From positions 18,819,623 through 18,883,622 of the forward strand of contig NC_133165.1 of NCBI RefSeq assembly GCF_040802235.1: a stretch of DNA of 64,000 bases, written 5' to 3'. Positions 57,791 to 64,000 of this stretch are shown piece by piece. Both the position numbers and the translations under genes were made by a program. Numbering within the stretch: the first letter of the stretch is position 1; each line of letters opens with the position of its first letter. A model generated the notes under the pieces. That model was not told where the DNA came from and ran no database searches. It worked only from the letters and a program-made list of their open reading frames with translations. The DNA comes from Manis javanica. Taxonomy: Eukaryota; Chordata; Mammalia; Pholidota; Manidae.

Positions 57791-59710
57791 GTTTTCTGAG
57801 TAAACCAGGGAAAGGGGTGAGTTCTGTACAGCATGGTACAGTGCCAAACAGAGCTGTCCTGTGAGGACAAGGAGAGAGATGTCTTCCTGGTTACATTCAG
57901 GATATATGCATCCATATCCATGTATATTCATTGTTTTCTTTTTGTGCTATGAATTTTCAGTTTTTATCTCAGAGTTATGCCAGTCTTAAAAATGGGTGGA
58001 ACTATGCTTTGGTATGATTTCTCCCTTAATTACTTTAAATTCACCTATGAAACCATTTTGATCAGAGGAATTTCACTTGCAAGGGAAAGATACTCAAGTT
58101 AAACAAGCTTTGGTAGAAAAACAAATTTAAAGAAAATTACTGCTTCACATGTAGGAAGAACAGGAGCAGCACTAGGGATGCAATGTTGGAATCTTTTTCT
58201 TTTCTTTCTTTCTCTCATGGAAACATACCTGTGTCTGAATTCTGTGTCCGCAGGTGTGTGCCTATCTCTCTCAGTCTCCATCTCCCAGTCAGAGGTTCTA
58301 ACTATGTCCATCAGCTGTCACAACACCCCTGCCCCCATCCTTTGCTTTCTCTCTTTCTACCTTTTTATCTCTCTCTCTCTTTCTTGTCTCTTATTGCAAT
58401 TGGGCTTAATTTATGTGGGAGATGGTAGCTGTGGCCATATCCAGTTATAGGCTTACATCATCCCCGTTTAGCAAACCAAACGAGAGGTTTTCCCACAGAT
58501 ATGAAATTAAAATTACAGATTAGAACTCTGATTGCCTCTGTTTGGGTCACATGCCCCACCCTGGATCAGTATATATGAGGATATATGTCAATGTGGTTCA
58601 ACATGATGGGTTTACGTCTGTGGCAAGAATCAGTGTACTGAGATTTCCTGCTATCATAGTATCATATAATTGAGATGGGGCAGGATCCATCCCCAAAGGG
58701 AGGGGTGATACTGACTGATATAATAAAAAGACAGAGAAACATATAGGGAGAGCTGTAATTGTTAGGCAAATAAGCATAGTAGATATCTAATCCCCCCAAA
58801 ATGGGCTTCACTCTGGAGGGGACTAAATCCTTGGTGACCTTGTGTAACCCCCTTCACAGTCATTGGTCTATTCAGGTTCTCCTGACTTTGCTTGAGTCCA
58901 TTTTGATAATTTACTTTTTTTTAGAAAATCACCCATTTTATCTGGATTTTCAAATGTATTGGCAAAAAGTTGAACAGGCTTTCCCTCATAAAGACCATCA
59001 AAATGAAAGTCAATGGCATAATGCCAAGGGCAATTCTGTAAGAGCAGTCCTCTGGGGAACTAAACCAAAAGTATTTCAGGCTATAGTTCTCTCTTGATTT
59101 GGTTTAACCCAGGAATAAAATTGAGTGCATCTAGAGATAGATGAACTGCATATCCTTTAGGCAATCCTCCATATATATTATTTTCCACACCTGAGCTTTT
59201 GATAGGTCCTGGACAGCAGATATTCCTAGGTTATAACCTCTGACAAGAACTTGGAACTTATTTTACAAGGCTCAATTTTGTATGTTTCCTTGGTCCCTCA
59301 AAATGGATAGGGTTGACATTCACCTAGGAAACTTGAGACATCTAAACAGGACATATATCTGAAGTGAAGACTCCTCAGGATCAAACACAGGTAGGTCCAA
59401 AAACAACTACTCATGGGTAGGGCCAACCTTTTCTCAGAACAACTAAACAGCTGAACAAAACACAGGACAGAATGACACACATGCCAAGGATGGAGGACTG
59501 TGGGGGCAGAGAAGAAACGTTATCATGCAAGTTTCATCAAGAAAATGGCCATGGAGATGGACATAGTGAGTGAGGGATTTCAACAGGCAGAAGGTAAACA
59601 GAAGGGCAAGAGAACTTCATGAGCATGTCTTATGAAACATATTTCTTTAAAGTTTAGGGAATGGATGAAAGGATGAAAAAAAGTCTGGATAAAAAAGCTG
59701 AACCAGAAGG
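57791..59710. other. unassigned sequence
   Basis: About 1.9 kb with no recognised gene or repeat. A CT-rich tract lies at 58196-58390. Frames such as 58801-59097 have no recognisable domain. Confidence 0.35.
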
Positions 59711-60779
59711 AGAGGGCTCAAGATGGCGACATGAGTAGGGTGGCAGAAATCTCCTCCCAAAACCATATATATTTTGGAAAATACAAGAAATACAACTATT
59801 CCTAAAAGAGAGACCAGAAGATACAGTACACCAGCCAGGCTACATCTACATCTGCGAGAACTCAGCATCTTATGAAAAGGGTAAGACACAAAGCCGTGAC
59901 CCAGCAGGACCCGAGCACTCCCCCCACCCCAGCTCACCCAGGGGAGGAAAAGAATCAGAGTGGGGAGGGAGTGGAAGCGCAGGACTGCTGAGTAACCAGC
60001 CCTAGTAATCTGCACCGGGAGCACAGACACACATCGCATGGTGTACTGGATATTAGAGAAATGGAAAAGTAAAATTCAAGACAGAGACTGCGAGTGGGTC
60101 CCTACAGCCTGCTCCTCAGGGACAAAAGAAAGGCAGGTGCTTTTTAAAAGTCTTAAAGGGACAAGGGCTCAACAGCTGAACAAAACCGTCCCAGCACACT
60201 CAGCCCAGCAGACTGGGAATCTTCAGGAACTTCAAGCTCCCTAACCCCTTGACAGGTAATACAGCCCCAAAGCCCCTTATGGTGATAAGCAGCCTGCCTT
60301 CATTCCCCCCAACCAGTGCTGCAAGCAAGCCAGCTGACCTACCATAGCTGCAGAGCAGCCAGAGAACAGCCCCACCCACAGCAACCACACAGAGTCTCCT
60401 CCCAGCGCACAGCTAACCGGGATAGACAGAGGAATCCAGGACAAGGTCAAGAAGGCAGGAAGGGTCACCATTCTCACAGGAGAACATACCTGGGGTGGCT
60501 GCAACCTCCTGCAGTGCACTAGGCTATCCCGAGGGCCACCCTGCCCATGGCAGCTCAGGAGATTAACCCAGAGATTGCTCCCAGTGTGCAGATAGATGGT
60601 ACAGGCAGCAGAAAAGGGCAAGGTGGCCAGCAAGCAGGAAGGGACTTTGTTCTCCCAGCTGACACATGTACCACCTGCCTGCAACCACTTCTATCACCAA
60701 GAAAAGGCAGAAGAATCTGGTCCACTCAAAAAATCACTCAGACAACCCGAGGGAGAGGGCATGGTGAGATAGATATAAC
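59711..60779 (+). promoter_or_regulatory. L1 5'UTR / internal promoter (copy 4)
   Basis: The GC-rich 5' region of copy 4, with the 5'-terminal CAAGATGGCGACATGAG block. CAAGATGGC (59719-59727) is the YY1-type core known near the 5' end of L1 elements, where YY1 helps place the transcription start. Copies 2 and 3 carry decayed versions. Overlapping frames on both strands (for example 60277-60684 minus) are incidental. Confidence 0.75.
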
Positions 60780-61596
60780 CAATCTTCCTGAAAAAGAATT
60801 CAAAATAAAAGTCATAACCATGCTGATGGACCTGCAGAGAAAAATGCAAGAGTTAAGGGATGAATTCCAGAGGGAGATAACAGAAATGAAACAACCAATA
60901 GAAGGTCTTAAGAGCACACTGGATGAGGTACAAGAGACTGTTAATGGAATAGAAATCAGAGAATAAGAATACAGAGAAGCTGAGGCAGAGAGAGATAAAA
61001 GGATCTCCAAGAATGAAACAATATTAAGAGAACTGTGTGACCAATCCAAAAGACACAATATCTGTATTATAGGGGTACCAGAAGAAGAAGAAGAGAGAGA
61101 AAAAGGGATAGAAAGTGTCTTTGAAGAAATAATTGCTGAAAACTTCCCCAAGCTAGGGAAGGAAATAGTCTCTCAGACCATGGAAACCCACAGATCTCCC
61201 AATAAAGGGACCCAAGAAGGACAATACCAAGACATATAATAATTAAAATGGGAAAGTCAAAGACAAGAACAGAGTATTAAAGGCAGACAGAGAGAGAAAA
61301 AAGATCATCCACAAAGGAAAACCCATCAGGCTATCACCAGACTTCTCAACAGAAACCTTACAAGCCAGAAGAGAATGGCATGATATATTTAATGCAATGA
61401 AACAGAAGGGCCTTGAACCAAGAATACTGTATACAGCATGATTATCATTTAAATTTGAAAGAGGGATTAAACAATTTCCAGACAAGCAAAATTTGAGGGA
61501 ATTTACCTCTCATAAACCACCTCTACAGGATATTTTTAAGGGACTGCTCTACATGGAAGCACTCCTAAGGCTAAACAGATGTCACCAGAGAAAATA
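60780..61596 (+). pseudogene. L1 ORF1 (copy 4), one early stop
   Basis: ORF1, the L1 RNA-binding protein gene. The open frame 60547-60966 carries the N-terminal part with a coiled coil (MQELRDEFQREITEMKQPIE, then the heptads to GIEIRE). A TAA at 60964-60966 ends it where copies 2 and 3 have a sense codon. Downstream the homology continues through the acidic EEEEEREKG segment, the RRM-like region and a C-terminal PPLQDIFKG block to a stop near 61596, with a frameshift near 61200. The start codon is uncertain, because no good ATG is placed at the conserved position, so the 5' limit is approximate. Confidence 0.85.
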
Positions 61597-61865
61597 AAAT
61601 CACAGCAAAGCTAGGAGACTAACCAAATACTAACTAGAGGCAAAAAATAAAATCAACTACTCACAAAAGCAGTCAAAGGAAACCCAAAAGAGTACAGAAA
61701 AAAACACTGAACATATAAAGAGTCAAGGAGGAAGAATAAGAAGGGAGAGAAATAAAGAGTCATCAAACTGTGTTTACAATACCTTAATAAGAGAGTTAAG
61801 TTAGATGGTTAGATAGTAAAGAAGAGAACCTTGAACCTTTGGTAAACATGAATCCAAAGCCCACA

Positions 61866-64000
61866 ATGGCAATAAGTACATTATCGATAATCACCCTAAA
61901 TGTAAATGGATTGAATGCACCAATCAAAAGACATGAGTAATAGAATGGATAAAAAAGCAAGAACCATTATATGCTGCTTACAAGAGACTCACCTCAAACC
62001 CAAAGATATACACAGACTAAAAGTGAAATGATGGAAAAAGATATTTTATGCAAAAAATAGGAAGAAAAAAGCAGGTGTTGCAGTACTTGTATCAGACAAA
62101 ATACTTTAAAACAAAGAAAGTAACAAGAGATAAAGAAAGACATTACATAATGATAAAGGGGTCATCCAACAAGAGGATATAACCATTATAAATATATATA
62201 CACCCAATGCAGGAGCACCAACATATGTGAAACAAATATTAACAGAATTAAAGGAGGAAATAGAATACATTGCATTCATTTTAGGAGACTTCAACACACC
62301 ACTCACTCCAAAGGACAGATCAACCAGACATAAAATAAGTAAGGACACAGAGGCACTGAACAACACACTAGAACACATGGACCTAATAGGCATCTACAGA
62401 ACTCTACACCCAAAAGCAGCAGGATACACATTCTTCACAAGTGCACATGTAACATTTTCCAGAATAGACCACATACTACACCACAAAAAGAGCCTCAGTA
62501 AATTTAAAAAGATTGAAATTCTACCAACCAACTTCTCAGACCACAAAGGTATAAAACTAGAAATAAATTGTACAAAGAAAACAAAAAGGCTCACAAACAT
62601 ATGGAGGCTTAACAACATGCTCCTAAATAATCAGTGGATCAATGACCAAATTAAAACAGAGATAAAGCAATATATGTAGACAAATGACAACAACAGAACA
62701 AAGTCCCAACTTCTGTGGGACGCAGTGAAGGCAGTTATAAGATGAAAGTATATAGTAATCCAGGCCTCTTTAAAGAAGGAAGAACAATCCCAAACAAATA
62801 TTTAAAGTCACAATTATTGAAACTGGAAAAAGAAGAACAAATGAGGCCCAAAGTCAGTAGAAGGATGGACATAATAAAGATCAGAGAAGAAATAAATAAA
62901 ATTGAGAATAAAACAATAGAAAAAATCAATTAAACCAAGAGCTAGTTCTTTGAGAAAATTAACAAAATAGATAAACCCCTAGTCAGACTAAAGAGAAGAA
63001 GAGAATCTATGCACATAAACAGAATCAGATATGAGAAAGGAAAAATCACGACAGACCCCACAGAAATACAAAGAATTATTACAGAATACTATGAAAATCT
63101 ATATGCTAACAAGTTGGAAAACCTAGAAAAAATGGACAACTTCCTAGGAAAATACAACCTTCCAAGACTGACCAAGGAAGAAACAGAAAATCTAAACAGA
63201 CCAATTATCAGCAATAAAATTGAATTGGTAATCAAAAAACTACCCAAGAAACAAAACTCCCAGGCCAGATGGATTCACTGCTGAATTTTATCAGACATAT
63301 AGAGAAGACATAATACCCATTCTCCTTAAAGTTTTCCAGAAAATCAAAGAGGTGGGAATACTTCCAAACTCATTCTATGAGGCCAGCATCAGTCTAATAC
63401 CAAAACCAGGTAAAGACCCCACCAAAAAAGAAAATTACAGACCAATATCCCTGATGAACATAGATGCAAAAATACTCAACAAAGTATTAGCAAACCAAAT
63501 TCAAAAATACATCAAGAGGATCATACACCAGGACCAAGTGGGATTCATTTCAGGGATGCAAGGATTGTACAACATTCAAAAATCCATCAACATCATCCAC
63601 CACATAAACAAAAAGAAGAACAAAAACCACATGATCATCTCCATAGATGCTGAAAAAGCATTCAATAAAATTCAACATCCATTCATGATAAAAACTCTCA
63701 ACAAAATGGGTATAGAGGGCAATTACCTCAACATAATAAAGGCCATATATGACAAACCCACAGCTAACATCATACTGAACAGTGAGCAGCTGAAAGCTTT
63801 TCATCTAAGATCGGGAACAAGACAAGGATGCCCATGCTCCCCACTGTTATTCAACATAGTACTGGAGGTCCTAGCCATGGCAATCAGACAAAACAAAGAA
63901 ATACAAGGCATCCAGACTGGTAAAGAAGAAGTCAAACTGTCACTATTTACAGATGACATGATATTGTACATAAAAAACCCAAAAGACTCCACTCCAAAAC
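61866..64000 (+). pseudogene. L1 ORF2 (copy 4), endonuclease and RT, 3' partial
   Basis: The endonuclease-RT gene from ATG 61866. Endonuclease motifs kept: QETH (about 61980), GDFN (62284-62295) and the SRIDHIL and SDHKG motifs in a 150-codon stretch (62227-62679). Frameshifts occur in the N-terminal part (before 62227) and near 63255, so the frame is not continuous. From about 63265 a single open frame runs to the window end with motif A (SIDAEKAFN), motif B ([11 protein letters not shown]) and motif C (FTDD at 63946-63957). The rest of RT and the C-terminal domain are outside the window. Confidence 0.9.

Larger units (their letters stand above)
59711..64000 (+). mobile_element. LINE-1 copy 4, 3' part outside window
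   Basis: An L1 with a preserved 5' end and ORF1, and ORF2 to within the RT domain, where the window ends. 5'UTR 59711-60779, ORF1 about 60780-61596, ORF2 from 61866. It is the least decayed of the four. The endonuclease catalytic motifs QETH, GDFN and SDHKG are present and the RT core is open from about 63265 to the window end. ORF1 has an in-frame stop and ORF2 has frameshifts, so this copy is not autonomous as it stands. Confidence 0.96.

Noticed and set aside
58196..58390. CT-rich tract as a regulatory element
   Set aside because: It is a degenerate pyrimidine stretch without a regular unit or recognisable motif.
60277..60684. 135-codon minus-strand frame
   Set aside because: Antisense to the L1 copy 4 5'UTR; no conserved counterpart in copies 2 or 3.
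1..64000. CRISPR arrays, bacterial operons, riboswitches, prophages
   Set aside because: The DNA is mammalian; no spaced direct-repeat arrays or bacterial-style gene runs are present.

Overview
This is mammalian nuclear DNA, apparently a gene-poor intergenic or intronic stretch. The evidence is four long LINE-1 (L1) retrotransposons with 5'UTR, ORF1, ORF2 and 3'UTR, many old MIR and L2 fragments, MaLR/MLT1-type LTRs, hAT and Tigger DNA-transposon fossils, and a retroposed U6 snRNA copy. MIR, L2, MLT1 and Tigger relics together indicate a placental mammal. No Alu, B1/B2 or other young tRNA-derived SINE was recognised, so primates and rodents look unlikely; I do not assign an order. No host protein-coding gene was recognised.

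Layout. 1-4975: L1 copy 1 (+), entering mid-ORF1, with a decayed ORF2 and an intact 3' end. 4976-12640: old L2, MIR and LTR fragments, two copies of a short LTR family (6984-7370, 7815-8174) and a U6 pseudogene (9411-9510). 12642-18219: L1 copy 2 (+), which has a 5' end and a 13-bp target-site duplication but has lost the reverse-transcriptase core. 18220-39200: a mosaic of old repeats and unassigned sequence, with a third copy of the LTR family on the minus strand (24436-24773), two Tigger elements and a perfect 19-bp-arm hairpin (31377-31418). 39205-47045: two opposed old L1 3' fragments bracketing L1 copy 3 (-, about 40341-46585). 47046-59710: mostly unassigned, with the fourth LTR copy (48765-49417), which has a gammaretrovirus-like solo LTR inserted in it, a strong CTCF-type motif (51884-51897), and old repeats. 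59711-64000: L1 copy 4 (+), which runs off the window with an open, apparently intact RT core.

How parts relate. The L1 copies belong to closely related subfamilies. Copies 1 and 2 share frame-breaking indels in the endonuclease domain that copies 3 and 4 lack, yet they have different flanks, and copy 2 has its own target-site duplication. The simplest reading is that an already defective L1 was copied using enzymes from another element. The short LTR family (TG...CA ends, 5-bp duplications, AATAAA signal) is the most coherent structured signal outside the L1s. Its copies sit inside older repeats and one hosts a younger LTR, so the window records several layers of insertion.
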